From: Streptomyces paradoxus
Lineage (GTDB): Bacteria > Actinomycetota > Actinomycetes > Streptomycetales > Streptomycetaceae
Assembly (NCBI RefSeq): GCF_014202475.1
Contig: NZ_JACHGV010000001.1
Coordinates: forward strand, 248,001 to 312,000
DNA length: 64,000 nt
Direction: 5' to 3'
Part shown: piece by piece, positions 25,758 to 35,004 of the stretch
How the letters are laid out: each line of letters opens with the position of its first letter
Numbering within the stretch: the stretch's first letter is position 1
Made by a program: the position numbers and the translations under genes
Notes under the pieces: generated by a model
Databases searched by the model: none
Told to the model about the DNA's origin: nothing
What the model saw: only the letters and a program-made list of their open reading frames with translations

Positions 25758-27593
25758 TCACCGCCGGCCCGCCGTCACCGCGCCACGGCGTCCGCGGGAC
25801 GACCGGGACGCCGGCGGTGACAGGCCCAACGCCGTGTCCACCAGGGCGATGTGGCTGAACGCCTTGGGGGCGTTGCCCAGTTGGCGGCCCGAGTCCGGGT
25901 CCCACTGTTCGGCCAGCAGACCGACGTCGTTGCGGATGGCGAGGACCCGTTCGAAGGCCTCGAGGGCCTCCTGTCGATGCCCCGTCGCGGCGAGGGCGTC
26001 GGCGTACCAGAGAGAGCATGAGACGAACGTGCCCTCGGCCCCGTCGATGCCGTCCTCTCCGGCCGACCCTGCGCCGCCCTGCGCGTACCGGCGTACGAAC
26101 CCTCCGCGCTGGAGGCTGCCCATGGCCCGCACGGTGCCGCGGACCCGCTCGTCACGGCCCGGCAGGAAGCCGACCCTGGGGATGAGCAGGGACGAAGCGT
26201 CAAGGCCCGGCGCGCCGTAGGACTGCACGAAGGACGCCTGGGCGGGGTCCCAGCCCTCCCGGCAGACCTGCCGGTGCACCTCATCCCGCATGGCCTGCCA
26301 CCCCCCGGAGGAGGCGTTGCGTCCGAGCAGTTCACCCATGCGCACGGCGCGGTCGGCGGCCACCCACGTCATCACCTTGGAGTGCGTGAACTGCCGCCGC
26401 GGGCCTCCCACCTGCCACAGCCCCTGGTCCGGTTCGCGCCAGTGCCGGAGCAGGAACCCCATGAGCGACTCGACCAGGTCCCACACATGGGCCGGCATAG
26501 GGATCCCGGCACGCAGCGACAGCCACAGCGTGTCCATGACCTCGCCGTACACGTCCAGCTGGAAGCCGCCCACCGCCGAGGTCCCGAACCGCACGGGCCG
26601 GGAGCCCTCGTAACCGGGCAGCCAGGGCGCCTCGGTCTCCGGCAGCAGCCGCTCCCCCTTGACCCCGTAGACGCTCTGGAGATCGGCGGGGTCGCCCGCG
26701 AGGGCTCGCACCAGCCAGCTCAGCCATGCCGTGGCCTCGTCCCGGTATCCGCTGCGCAGCAGGCAGGACAGGGCTCGGGTGGAGTCGCGCAGCCAGCAGA
26801 ACCGGTAGTCCCAGTTGCCCTCGCCCCCGATGCATCCGGGCAGCGAGGTGGTGGGCGCCGCGACGATGCCGCCCGTGGGTGCGTAGGTGAGCGCCTTGAG
26901 GGTGATGAGGGAACGCACCACGGCTTCCCGCCACGGCCCCTGGTAGCGGCATTGCGCTGCCCAGCGCCGCCAGAAGTCGACGGTCTCCTTGACGGCGGTC
27001 TCTGACGGTACGGAAAGAGGTGTGGGCGGCGCGGGCCGGCGTGACGGGGTCCATGCCAGGGTCAGGGCCAGACGGCGCCCCGCCGTGACGGTGAAGTCCC
27101 AGACCGTGGCGTCCGGGTCCCCCTCGTCCCGCACCCGGCCGTCGGCGCCGAGCCAGACGGCGTCCGGCCCGGCGACCGCGACGGTGCAGTGGCCGGTCTC
27201 CCGGACCCACGGGACGACGCGGCCCTGGTGGAACCGGAGCCGCAGTTCGCTGCGCATGTCGACCCTGCCGGACAGGCCCTCGACGAGGCGGACGATGCAC
27301 GGCACTCCGGCACGCGGGGGCATGAGGTCCGTGACGCGCACCGTGCCCGTGGAGGTCTCCCACGTGGAGTCCAGAACGAGCGTGTCGGTTCGGTAGGACC
27401 GACGGGCACAGTGACCGCCGGAGACCGGGGCGACCCGCCAGCGTCCGTTGTCCTCGGTGCCCAACAGGGCGGCCAGACAGGCGGGCGAGTCGAAGCGGGG
27501 AAGACACAACCAGTCGACCGACCCGTCCCGGCCGACCATGGCGGCCGTCTCCAGATCGCTGATGAGGGCGTAATCCTCGATGGGTGCGTTCAT
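25758..27593 (-). CDS. Glycoside hydrolase family 15 protein (glucoamylase/trehalase-like)
   Basis: A 611-residue protein. It has an N-terminal beta-sandwich (IEDYALISDLETAAMVGRDG, SVDWLCLPRFDSPACLAALL) and an (alpha/alpha)6 barrel with GGEGNWDYRFCWLRDSTRAL, the GH15 signature with the general-acid region, and LLAEQWDPDSG followed by LGNAPKAFSHIALV holding the catalytic base. In actinobacteria this group includes trehalases and glucan glucohydrolases. No signal peptide is seen, so it is cytoplasmic. I chose ATG 27593 (MNAPIEDYAL), the normal family start. It is convergent with the GGDEF/EAL gene and divergent from UDP-glucose dehydrogenase. Trehalose or glycogen turnover is likely; a link to the exopolysaccharide is only positional. 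Confidence 0.88.
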   Translation of the reverse strand: MNAPIEDYALISDLETAAMVGRDGSVDWLCLPRFDSPACLAALLGTEDNGRWRVAPVSGGHCARRSYRTDTLVLDSTWETSTGTVRVTDLMPPRAGVPCIVRLVEGLSGRVDMRSELRLRFHQGRVVPWVRETGHCTVAVAGPDAVWLGADGRVRDEGDPDATVWDFTVTAGRRLALTLAWTPSRRPAPPTPLSVPSETAVKETVDFWRRWAAQCRYQGPWREAVVRSLITLKALTYAPTGGIVAAPTTSLPGCIGGEGNWDYRFCWLRDSTRALSCLLRSGYRDEATAWLSWLVRALAGDPADLQSVYGVKGERLLPETEAPWLPGYEGSRPVRFGTSAVGGFQLDVYGEVMDTLWLSLRAGIPMPAHVWDLVESLMGFLLRHWREPDQGLWQVGGPRRQFTHSKVMTWVAADRAVRMGELLGRNASSGGWQAMRDEVHRQVCREGWDPAQASFVQSYGAPGLDASSLLIPRVGFLPGRDERVRGTVRAMGSLQRGGFVRRYAQGGAGSAGEDGIDGAEGTFVSCSLWYADALAATGHRQEALEAFERVLAIRNDVGLLAEQWDPDSGRQLGNAPKAFSHIALVDTALGLSPPASRSSRGRRGAVTAGRR

Positions 27594-27706
27594 GATCGGG
27601 ACTACGCCGTCGCACACTTTGCCGTAAGTCCAGGATACAGCCGTGACGTGCTCCGGGCGACCTGCATCAGTTCCCCCTTGACCTCATGCACATAGCGAGT
27701 AAAGCT

Positions 27707-27729
27707 GTACGTATACGTCGTAAACAAAT
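27707..27729 (+). promoter_or_regulatory. Exopolysaccharide-locus motif, copy B
   Basis: GTACGTATACGT, then CGTAAAC, then AAAT; the last four bases diverge from the consensus NTAC. It starts 73 bases before the UDP-glucose dehydrogenase start, in a 186-base region that is AT-richer than the genes. Confidence 0.6.
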
Positions 27730-27779
27730 GCTCTTCCTCACCGGCCTGACAGTGACTCAGGGGCCAGCAAGGAGATCAC

Positions 27780-29090
27780 ATGCGACTCACAGTTTTCGGC
27801 ACGGGCTATCTCGGGGCTGTGCATGCGGCATGCATGGCGCACATCGGACACGAGGTCCTCGGGGTGGACATCGATGAAGAGAAGATCGCCTGTCTGGCCG
27901 AATGCAGACCGCCGTTCTATGAGCCCGGTTTCCAGGAAGTCCTCGTTCGCACGCTGGACTCGGGTCGGCTCCGTTTCACCACGTCACCCGCCGAGGCGGG
28001 ACAGTTCGGTGACGTGCACTTCATCTGCGTGGGTACCCCGCAGCGCGCCGACTCGTTCGGCGCCGATCTTCGCAGTGTCGACGCCGTGGTGGACGCACTG
28101 GCCCCGCACCTGCGTCACGGGGGACTGATCGTGGGGAAGTCCACCGTTCCGGTGGGCACAGCGTCCCGGCTCACCCAGCGGATCCGCACTCTGGCGCCCG
28201 CCGTCGACGCCGACGTCGCATGGAATCCCGAGTTCTTGCGCGAGGGGTTCGCGGTGCAGGACACCCTCCGTCCAGACCGGCTCGTGGTCGGTACCCAAAG
28301 CCGTCGTGCCGATCTGACCATGCGTGAGCTGTATGGCCCCATGCTGCGGGCAGGTGTCCCGTTCATCAGCACGGACCCTGCCACGGCAGAGTTGGTGAAA
28401 ATGGCGGCGAACTCCTTCCTCGCGGCAAAGATTTCGTTCATCAACGCGATGTCTGAAGTATGTGACGCCGCAGGTGCCGACGTCATGACGCTGGCAGAAG
28501 CTCTGGGCTGCGACCCCCGGATCGGACGGCGCTTCCTCAATCCGGGACTGGGTTTCGGCGGCGGTTGTCTTCCGAAGGACATCCGGGCCCTCACCGCCCG
28601 CGCCGAGGAACTTGGAGTGGATCAGGCAGTTTCCTTCCTGCACCAAGTGGACGCGATCAACACCCGGCAGCGGCAACGCACCGTGGATCTCGCAAGGCAC
28701 CTCGTCGGCGGCACGTTCTCCGGTCGCCACATCGCGGTGCTGGGGGCAGCCTTCAAGCCGAACAGCGACGATGTCAGGGATTCGCCGGCTCTGGATGTGG
28801 CGGCTCGGATTCAGCGGTGCGGGGCCCAGGTGTGCGTGCACGACCCCGTCGCCATCGACAATGCCAGGAGCGCACATCCCTCATTGGAGTTCGCGGCAGA
28901 CGTGTCCAAGGCCTGTCAGAGCGCGGACCTCGTACTGCATCTGACGGAATGGCCGCAGTACGCGCAGATCGATCCGGCCCGACTCGCCTCGATCGTGTGC
29001 AGCCCCAAGGTCCTCGACGCCCGCAACACGCTTGATCTGGCGCTGTGGCGGTCGGCGGGATGGACCACGCGGGCGCTCGGTCGCCCGTAG
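27780..29090 (+). CDS. UDP-glucose 6-dehydrogenase
   Basis: A 436-residue protein of the UDP-glucose/GDP-mannose dehydrogenase family. It has the NAD motif TVFGTGYLGAVHAACMAHIG (residues 4-23), FICVGTPQ, the central K/N block AELVKMAANSFLAAKISFIN, the catalytic Cys263 in GFGGGCLPKD, and the C-terminal GAAFKPNSDDVRDSPAL. All expected residues are present and the length is normal. It makes UDP-glucuronate, an acidic sugar donor for exopolysaccharide. ATG 27780 has AAGGAG 6 bases upstream. It stands alone downstream of motif copy B. Confidence 0.95.
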   Translation: MRLTVFGTGYLGAVHAACMAHIGHEVLGVDIDEEKIACLAECRPPFYEPGFQEVLVRTLDSGRLRFTTSPAEAGQFGDVHFICVGTPQRADSFGADLRSVDAVVDALAPHLRHGGLIVGKSTVPVGTASRLTQRIRTLAPAVDADVAWNPEFLREGFAVQDTLRPDRLVVGTQSRRADLTMRELYGPMLRAGVPFISTDPATAELVKMAANSFLAAKISFINAMSEVCDAAGADVMTLAEALGCDPRIGRRFLNPGLGFGGGCLPKDIRALTARAEELGVDQAVSFLHQVDAINTRQRQRTVDLARHLVGGTFSGRHIAVLGAAFKPNSDDVRDSPALDVAARIQRCGAQVCVHDPVAIDNARSAHPSLEFAADVSKACQSADLVLHLTEWPQYAQIDPARLASIVCSPKVLDARNTLDLALWRSAGWTTRALGRP

Positions 29091-29596
29091 GCCGCACCGC
29101 ACGTTGCGGCGGCGCCCCAGACCTTCCGGTCGCGAGCGTGTCCTTGCGGCCGAACCCTCCCCTGGTGGATCGCTCTCACACACACCGGAGCCCGCTTCGA
29201 AGGCGGGCTTCTCGAACGTTCCCAGGCCCTCGCGGCATGATCGAGGCGGGCCGGTCGGATCCGACGTGGCGTGGTCCCCACCGTGGTGGTGCGAGACACG
29301 GGGTCCGGCTTGCCCGCCAGGACCGGGGCGGGCCCGGACAGCCCATCATGTGGCTGCACGGCCCGGCCGGTCACCACGGGTGGATGGGACGTACCGGCAC
29401 GGCACTTGAGAGGGTGTCTGCGGTGCCGACGTCATCGTCGTTGTCGAGCTCGTGGTCATCGAGGCCGGCCCCGGCGCCCAAAGCCGAACGGCCCCCTGGA
29501 CATCGGCGATGGCGCGACCCGTGGCCGACACCATTCCCCTCGCGCGAAGCCGCAGCCGCCTTCCTCGGCGGCTGCGCGCGGCATTCCTCGCAAGCG
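29091..29596. other. 506-base gap without a convincing gene
   Basis: No reading frame here has both a plausible start and a recognisable family. Short fragments such as VVVRDTGSG and PIMWLHGPAGHHGW look faintly like an alpha/beta-hydrolase N-terminus but lie in different frames. A hairpin near 29189-29209 follows UDP-glucose dehydrogenase. The rest may be decayed sequence. Confidence 0.4.
29188..29210 (+). terminator. Possible terminator after UDP-glucose dehydrogenase
   Basis: AGCCCGC (29189-29195) pairs with GCGGGCT (29203-29209) around a 7-base loop, about 100 bases after the stop. There is no long T-run, so strength is uncertain. Confidence 0.4.
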
Positions 29597-31036
29597 TCAA
29601 TAGGCGCCAGTGCCACGGACCACCACGGATGCGGTCCGGAGCAGAATCTTGAGGTCGAGACCCAGTGACCAGTTCTCCACGTAGCTCAGGTCGAGATGAA
29701 GGCTTTCCTGCCACGACAGATCGGAGCGCCCACTGATCTGCCACAGCCCTGTCAGGCCCGGCTTGACCAGCAGTCGGCGTTTCATCTCTTCGGTGTAGGC
29801 GCTGGCTTGCGCCGACAGAGGCCGTGGTCCGACCAACGACATCTTGCCCGCCGCTACATGGAAAAGCTGTGGGAGCTCGTCCAGCGAGTACCGGCGCAGG
29901 AAGGAGCCGGATCTGGTCACCCGAGGATCGTCGGCTATCTTGAACAGGAGTCCCTCATGATTCTGATTGAGATGGGCCAGCTCCGCCTTGCGCTTCTCAG
30001 CGCCCTGATGCATCGAGCGGAACTTGAGCACGGTGAACGCACGTCCGCCGTAGCCGAGCCTTCGCTGCCGGAAGAGGATGGGCCCCGGGCTGTCCAGTCG
30101 CACCACCAGCGCGATGAACAGCATGAGCGGGGAGAGGATCAGGAGCGCCAATACGGCCAGCAGCCGGTCGGCGACCGTCTTGGGAATGCGCGTCAGGCTG
30201 GACAGGTCGGGCGCGCGCAGCCGCAGCAACGGCATTCCGGCGGCCATCTGCACGCCGATGCGCGCGGCCGCGACATCGCCGAGGACCGGTGCGAGCATCA
30301 GCTCAACGCCCTCTCCCTGCAACTGCCAGGACAACTCCCTCAGTCTCCCGGCGTCCAATTCCGGGCACGGCAGGACCACGACGGCGTCGGGGCCGCTCTG
30401 GTGCACCGCGTGACCAGTGTCTCCGGCGCCGCCGAGAACCGGCACACCGCGCGCGGTGACCTCGCCCGCGTGTGCCGGATCCGTGAGACAGGCACCCACG
30501 AGCAGGAGACCGCAGCCGTTCGCCCTCCGGATCTTCGAGATCAGCTCCGCGGAGGACCTGGCGGGTCCTACGACCAGAATCCGCTGCACATAGCGGTGGC
30601 GACGGCGCCGGGCTCGGCGGAAGGCGATGGTCAGCGCGGCGGCGACCACCACCGCGCAGAGGCCCTCGCGCAGCACCTCGTCGAACGAGGTGAACCACCA
30701 GATCGCCACCGCTCCGCCGACCGCCAGGCCAGCGGCCCGCAGAACCCTGCCGCGCTCCTCGGCACCTGTGCGCCGGCAGCCGCGCTCATAGGCCTGTTGC
30801 ACTCCCAGGCACATGATCCACACCGCCGGAACCGCGAGCGGCACGATCCACCGCCCGTAGAGCAGGACGGTGATGAGGGACGCGGCCGCGGCAGCAGTCG
30901 CGTCGGCCGCAAGCAGTCCGGGGAGTGCCGTGCCGCCCCTCCGCGAACCCTGCGCTTCACCCCCGGCAAACCTGACTGAGGGAAGGTGGCGCTTTCGCGT
31001 GGGGCGGCGCCGTTCGTGGATCGTCGTCATCGGCAT
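29597..31036 (-). CDS. Polyprenyl-phosphate sugar-1-phosphate transferase (initiating glycosyltransferase)
   Basis: A 479-residue membrane protein. About four N-terminal helices (residues 35-140) and a CoA-binding-like domain ([17 protein letters not shown]) precede the bacterial sugar transferase domain: a helix ([20 protein letters not shown]), [45 protein letters not shown] and [18 protein letters not shown]. It loads the first sugar phosphate on undecaprenyl phosphate at the membrane. I chose ATG 31036 ([10 protein letters not shown]), 9 bases from GGGAGG; ATG 31045 sits too close to it. It is divergent from the GT4 gene across motif copies C and D. Confidence 0.93.
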   Translation of the reverse strand: MPMTTIHERRRPTRKRHLPSVRFAGGEAQGSRRGGTALPGLLAADATAAAAASLITVLLYGRWIVPLAVPAVWIMCLGVQQAYERGCRRTGAEERGRVLRAAGLAVGGAVAIWWFTSFDEVLREGLCAVVVAAALTIAFRRARRRRHRYVQRILVVGPARSSAELISKIRRANGCGLLLVGACLTDPAHAGEVTARGVPVLGGAGDTGHAVHQSGPDAVVVLPCPELDAGRLRELSWQLQGEGVELMLAPVLGDVAAARIGVQMAAGMPLLRLRAPDLSSLTRIPKTVADRLLAVLALLILSPLMLFIALVVRLDSPGPILFRQRRLGYGGRAFTVLKFRSMHQGAEKRKAELAHLNQNHEGLLFKIADDPRVTRSGSFLRRYSLDELPQLFHVAAGKMSLVGPRPLSAQASAYTEEMKRRLLVKPGLTGLWQISGRSDLSWQESLHLDLSYVENWSLGLDLKILLRTASVVVRGTGAY

Positions 31037-31060
31037 CGGGGTCATACCTCCCGTGCACGC

Positions 31061-31083
31061 GTACGTTTACGTCATATACGTAC
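31061..31083 (-). promoter_or_regulatory. Exopolysaccharide-locus motif, copy C (minus orientation)
   Basis: On the minus strand: GTACGTATATGA, then CGTAAAC, then GTAC. It lies 25 bases upstream of the sugar-phosphate transferase start. Its ends GTACGT and ACGTAC form a perfect inverted repeat with an 11-base spacer. Confidence 0.62.
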
Positions 31084-31107
31084 ACTTTATCCCGAAGGGT
31101 TCAATCT

Positions 31108-31130
31108 GTACATATATGCCGTAAACTTAC
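31108..31130 (+). promoter_or_regulatory. Exopolysaccharide-locus motif, copy D
   Basis: GTACATATATGC, then CGTAAAC, then TTAC, 51 bases before the GT4 start. Copies C and D lie back to back in the 122-base divergent region, each pointing at its own gene. Confidence 0.62.
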
Positions 31131-31158
31131 ACTCGCAGCGACTGGAAGGCCTTGCATC

Positions 31159-32400
31159 ATGCCGACACCCACGCCCGCCGGATCACGTATGCGATCCGGG
31201 CTCACCACCCGCCCGGCACCCACGCCTCAGCACAGCGGTCGTCCCGACGGCCAGGGCACCCGCAGGTTCGCCATCCTCCACATCGCTCAGTCCAGTGGGG
31301 GCGGTGTAGCTCGCGTGGTGGCGGATCTGGCCGCCCGGCAGGTGGCCAGGGGCGACAGGGTGGTGGTGGCCTGCCTGCCGGACACCCGGCTGGCCGCAGC
31401 GGCCGCGCAGGCCGGGGCGGAGGTCCGTGTCTGGAATGCTCGACGGTCTCCCGGCCCCGCGCTCCTGAAGGAAGCAGCCGACCTACGACGCATCGTTGAT
31501 TCGGTCCGCCCGGATGTGGTGCATCTGCACAGCTCCAAGGCAGGACTTGCCGGCCGGCTTGCGCTGCGTGGGGCACTGCCGACCGTCTTCCAACCTCACG
31601 CCTGGTCCTTCGAAGCGGTCACAGGCCTCCTGGCGGTGGCCTCCGTCCGCTGGGAGAGGGCAGGTGCTCGGTGGGCGCACCGGTTGGTGTGCGTCAGCGA
31701 CGGTGAGCGCCGGCAAGGCGAGGCCGCGGGGGTCCACGCGTCGTACATGATCGTGCGAAACGGCGTCGACATCGGCCATTTCGACTCCACGGCAGCGCCC
31801 TCCCGCGAGACGGCCCGGGCTCGGCTCGGCATAGACGCCTCGACACCGTTGGTGGTGTGCGTTGCGCGCCTGTGCCGCCAGAAGGGCCAGGACGTGCTTC
31901 TGGCGGCTTGGCCGAGCGTCACCGACCGGATACCCGGGGCTCGGCTCGTCTTGGTCGGAGACGGGCCGGACCGTGCGGCGCTGGCCGCTCGGGCCCCTTC
32001 GTCGGTCAGCTTCGCGGGTGATGTGGCCGACCCCCGTGACTGGTACATGGCTGCCGATCTGGTGACCCTGTCCTCGCGCTGGGAGGCGGGCATGGCGCTG
32101 GCGCCTCTGGAGGCGATGGCGTGTTCCCGGCCCGTTGTCGTCACCGATGTGCCCGGGGCACGCGAGTTTCTACCACCGCACCATGCAGCGGACTGCCTGG
32201 TGCCGCGGGACGATCCGACAGCACTGGGCGGCAAGATGACACACCTGTTGGCCAACCGCGCGTCCGGCTGCGCACTGGGGACGCAGGCACATGAGTACAC
32301 CCTCGGCCATCACAGTGTGGACCAGGTGGCCGAGCGCATGTACGCCGTGTACGGCGAGGCTGTCAAAGTTTGGGCCGATGGCGCCCGGCCGGGCGGATAG
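31159..32400 (+). CDS. GT4-family glycosyltransferase
   Basis: A 413-residue GT-B fold enzyme. The N-terminal domain starts at about residue 36 (FAILHIAQSSGGGVARVVAD), with VRPDVVHLHSSKAGLAGRLA. The C-terminal nucleotide-sugar domain has VVCVARLCRQKGQDVLLAAW, LVLVGDGPDR and SSRWEAGMALAPLEAMACSR with the paired glutamates. The first ~35 residues are polar. ATG 31159 has GGAAGG 9 bases upstream. It likely adds an early sugar to the lipid-linked repeat unit at the cytoplasmic face. The donor sugar cannot be told. Confidence 0.92.
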   Translation: MPTPTPAGSRMRSGLTTRPAPTPQHSGRPDGQGTRRFAILHIAQSSGGGVARVVADLAARQVARGDRVVVACLPDTRLAAAAAQAGAEVRVWNARRSPGPALLKEAADLRRIVDSVRPDVVHLHSSKAGLAGRLALRGALPTVFQPHAWSFEAVTGLLAVASVRWERAGARWAHRLVCVSDGERRQGEAAGVHASYMIVRNGVDIGHFDSTAAPSRETARARLGIDASTPLVVCVARLCRQKGQDVLLAAWPSVTDRIPGARLVLVGDGPDRAALAARAPSSVSFAGDVADPRDWYMAADLVTLSSRWEAGMALAPLEAMACSRPVVVTDVPGAREFLPPHHAADCLVPRDDPTALGGKMTHLLANRASGCALGTQAHEYTLGHHSVDQVAERMYAVYGEAVKVWADGARPGG

Positions 32401-32502
32401 CGAAGGCCGGGGCGCGCCCGACGCGGGGGGGGTCCGCGGGAGGTTGCTCGGCCCGGTCCGCGCCGTCCGACGCTCCCTCACCCACGGCACAGGGGAAGAA
32501 CG

Positions 32503-33591
32503 TCAGGCGCCCTGGAAGCGAACCGCGCGCAGGACGGCCCACCGAAGTCCTCGCTTGGGCGCACGGACAGGAAGACGCTCACGGTAGTAGCGAGGGGACG
32601 AGAAGTTGTCCGTCCCGAAGCTGTCTTTGAACCTGCGGAGCGTTGTCCCTTGGAGGGAAGTCCCCATGTCGTACTGCCGACAGCCCGCAGTGCACGCGTC
32701 CTCGATCGCCAGCCGGTGCAGCAGGTGGCTGGCCCGGGTGGGATGAGCCAGTTCCCGGTTCATGGCGCCGCGCCAGTACAGGTCGTGGCTGCCGTGCCGC
32801 AGTACGACGATCGCCGCGGCGGGCTCCCCAGCACGCCAGGCCATCCATATCGTGCATGCTTCCCCGAGTTGAGAGGCGATCGTTTCCAGCCGACGCGGGG
32901 GGAAGATGCGCATCCTGCGCCACCGGGCCAGCGCCAGCGGCTCGTGATCCTGCCTGGCCCAGCGCGGGATCGACTGCTCGAACAGCTGGTAGAAGGCCGG
33001 TGCCAGACGGCCGGTGCGGTCCACCTCGACGTCGAGGCCCGAGCGCTCGGCGCGCCGGACCCCGCGCCGCACGCTCTGATGGAAGCGGCGCTCCCACACC
33101 GTGCTGAATCCACCCTCGAGGTTCAACACTTGTGCCGTGTTCGGCTGCACCCGGAAGCCCGCGGGCGCGGACCGCGCCCACAGGGCGTCGTCCCCCGGCC
33201 GGAACCACACACCGACCCTGTTGGCCGGTCGCCGCGCGAGGTCGTCGAACATCGCCCGGGCTTCCGTCTCACCGACCCCTCCGGGAAACACCGGTCCCCC
33301 GATGCCCCACTCACCACCCGGCCAGGATTCCTCCTCGTCCAGCCACCGAGGGCGCTGCCGTCTGCCCACCAGAGGGAGCACCAGCCTCCTGCCGTCCTCG
33401 AACTCGTACAAGCGGCTGGCGTCACGGTACGAACCCGTCGCGCAGAGACAGTCGAGCCATGCCGGAGTCTGTGTTACCTGGGCCGCCGCGTCCTGGCCGG
33501 CCAGCTCCCACCAAGTCTCACGTGGTGCCGGGGTGGTGACCCGCAAAGGACCAGCAGGTGTATCGATCAGGAGTACAACAGATGCGCTCAC
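32503..33591 (-). CDS. FemAB/BioF2-like GNAT-fold acyltransferase
   Basis: A 362-residue protein of the Acetyltransf_6 (FemAB-related) type. The second GNAT domain shows RRFHQSVRRGVRRAERSGLD, then AAIVVLRHGSHDLYWRGAMN, ASHLLHRLAIEDACTAG and YDMGTSLQGTTLRRFKDSFG, the family's closing block. I chose GTG 33591 because AGGAGAAGG lies just upstream; a longer form from 33648 has no such site. Such proteins are common in exopolysaccharide loci and are thought to add acyl or aminoacyl groups. A second member lies across the divergent gap at 33901. Confidence 0.85.
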   Translation of the reverse strand: MSASVVLLIDTPAGPLRVTTPAPRETWWELAGQDAAAQVTQTPAWLDCLCATGSYRDASRLYEFEDGRRLVLPLVGRRQRPRWLDEEESWPGGEWGIGGPVFPGGVGETEARAMFDDLARRPANRVGVWFRPGDDALWARSAPAGFRVQPNTAQVLNLEGGFSTVWERRFHQSVRRGVRRAERSGLDVEVDRTGRLAPAFYQLFEQSIPRWARQDHEPLALARWRRMRIFPPRRLETIASQLGEACTIWMAWRAGEPAAAIVVLRHGSHDLYWRGAMNRELAHPTRASHLLHRLAIEDACTAGCRQYDMGTSLQGTTLRRFKDSFGTDNFSSPRYYRERLPVRAPKRGLRWAVLRAVRFQGA

Positions 33592-33900
33592 GGCCTTCTC
33601 CTGGCTTGCCGGGACCCACCATGGCGACGCCCGCAGGGCGGAGACCACCTGCGTCCACGCTCCATCCTAGGTCGCGCGGACAGGGCGGGCATCTCGGTGA
33701 ACCGCGGCCGGCCCCTGCCGCGAAATGCACAGATGTCCCCAAATGGTATCGTTTTGGTTGGCTTCCGTGGAGCCCTGAGGACCGAGGAGGGGCCGCCGGA
33801 GTCGATGTGGGCGCTCGACAGGAACCTCTACACGGCACTCCGGGTCCGTCACTCGCAGACTGTTCCGCGGTGATCTCCCGGTACGACTGAGGTGATCGCG
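33592..33900. other. 309-base divergent region between the two FemAB-like genes
   Basis: No gene is visible. An AT-richer patch at about 33735-33765 (cccaaatggtatcg, ttttggttgg) contains an imperfect CCAAA/TTTGG dyad and may hold promoters. The 23-bp motif of this locus is not found here. Confidence 0.5.
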
Positions 33901-34983
33901 ATGGACGTCACGGTCCTCCGGCCCGACGAACTGACCACTGCCGACGTCAGCGCGTGGCACGCCATGCAGCGTGGCGACATGGCACTGGCCAATCCCTTTC
34001 TCTCTCCCGAGTTCACCCAGGCGGTGGGGCACCAGCGCACGAACGCCAGGGTGGCCCGGCTCACCGTCTCCGCCCCGGGGGGTCCACGCACCGTCGGGTT
34101 CTTCCCGTTCGAACGGCATGGCCTCGGCTCCGGCAAGCCCATCGGCTCCGGCTTCTGCGATTGGCAGGGCCTGATTCACGAGCCGGGCTTCGGCTGGGAT
34201 CCCATGGAGCTGCTCCGAGCCTGCGACCTCGCGATCTGGGAGTACGACCACCTGGCGGAGGGACAGACCCCCTTCGAGAGCGCGGGCACGCATCGCGCCC
34301 GAGCCGCCTCACCCATCATCGAGTTGAACGGCGACCTGAGCGGGTACCTCGAACATCGACGGCACTCGTTCCTCAAGGAAGTACGTCAGAAGGAGCGAAA
34401 ACTGACCCGTGAACTCGGCCCGGTCCGGTTGGTCTTCCAATCCCCCGAACCCAGGCTCCTGGACACTCTGATCCGCTGGAAGTCCGCCCAGTTGCGCGCG
34501 AAGGGGATTCGCCGGAACCTGCTCTCCCAGGAGTGGTTCCAGGCGATTCTCCGGGAACTCTTCGACCAGTCCTCCGAGTTCTGCTCGGGCGCCCTCTCCG
34601 TGCTCTACGCGGGCGAGGAAGTCGTCGCCATGCGCTACGAGTTGCGATCGCCCAAGGTGCTCGCCGGCTGGTTCCCCGCCTACGACACGCGGTTCGCCCG
34701 GTGCTCGCCGGGAATGGTGATGTTTCTCAAGGTCGCCGAGGCCGCCGACGATAACGGTATCGCCCGTATCGACCTGGGCAAGGGCGCCGAGCCCTACAAG
34801 CAGGACCTCAAGACGGCCGAACTGACCGTCACCGAGGGATACGTCGCCCGCAACACTGCCAAGGCGGCAGTGTTGCGGACGCGGATGGCGTCCGGCCGTA
34901 CCGCCCGCGCGGCGATCCGCGCCAACCCGACGGTCCACCGTGCCGCCGTCAAAGCGGCCGGCGCTGTCGACCGGCTTCGCTGA
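33901..34983 (+). CDS. FemAB/BioF2-like GNAT-fold acyltransferase
   Basis: A 360-residue Acetyltransf_6 protein. Blocks: VGFFPFERHGLGSGKPIGSG near residue 65, RRHSFLKEVRQKERKLTREL, AGEEVVAMRYELRSPKVLAG, and IARIDLGKGAEPYKQDLKTA near the end. ATG 33901 (MDVTVLRPDE) is chosen because GAGGTGATC lies about 6 bases upstream; a GTG 9 bases earlier is inside that site. It is only distantly like the divergent neighbour at 32503, so not a recent duplicate. It probably decorates a sugar of the repeat unit; the donor is unknown. It is convergent with the deacetylase. Confidence 0.85.
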   Translation: MDVTVLRPDELTTADVSAWHAMQRGDMALANPFLSPEFTQAVGHQRTNARVARLTVSAPGGPRTVGFFPFERHGLGSGKPIGSGFCDWQGLIHEPGFGWDPMELLRACDLAIWEYDHLAEGQTPFESAGTHRARAASPIIELNGDLSGYLEHRRHSFLKEVRQKERKLTRELGPVRLVFQSPEPRLLDTLIRWKSAQLRAKGIRRNLLSQEWFQAILRELFDQSSEFCSGALSVLYAGEEVVAMRYELRSPKVLAGWFPAYDTRFARCSPGMVMFLKVAEAADDNGIARIDLGKGAEPYKQDLKTAELTVTEGYVARNTAKAAVLRTRMASGRTARAAIRANPTVHRAAVKAAGAVDRLR

Positions 34984-35004
34984 CAGTCTCCTGAGAGTCT
35001 TCGG

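Noticed and set aside
29271..29400. Alpha/beta-hydrolase gene
   Set aside because: The suggestive fragments are in two frames, without a nucleophile elbow or start site.
32650..33873. Plus-strand open frame opposite the FemAB-like gene
   Set aside because: No family motif, and it runs antisense to a gene with recognisable blocks.
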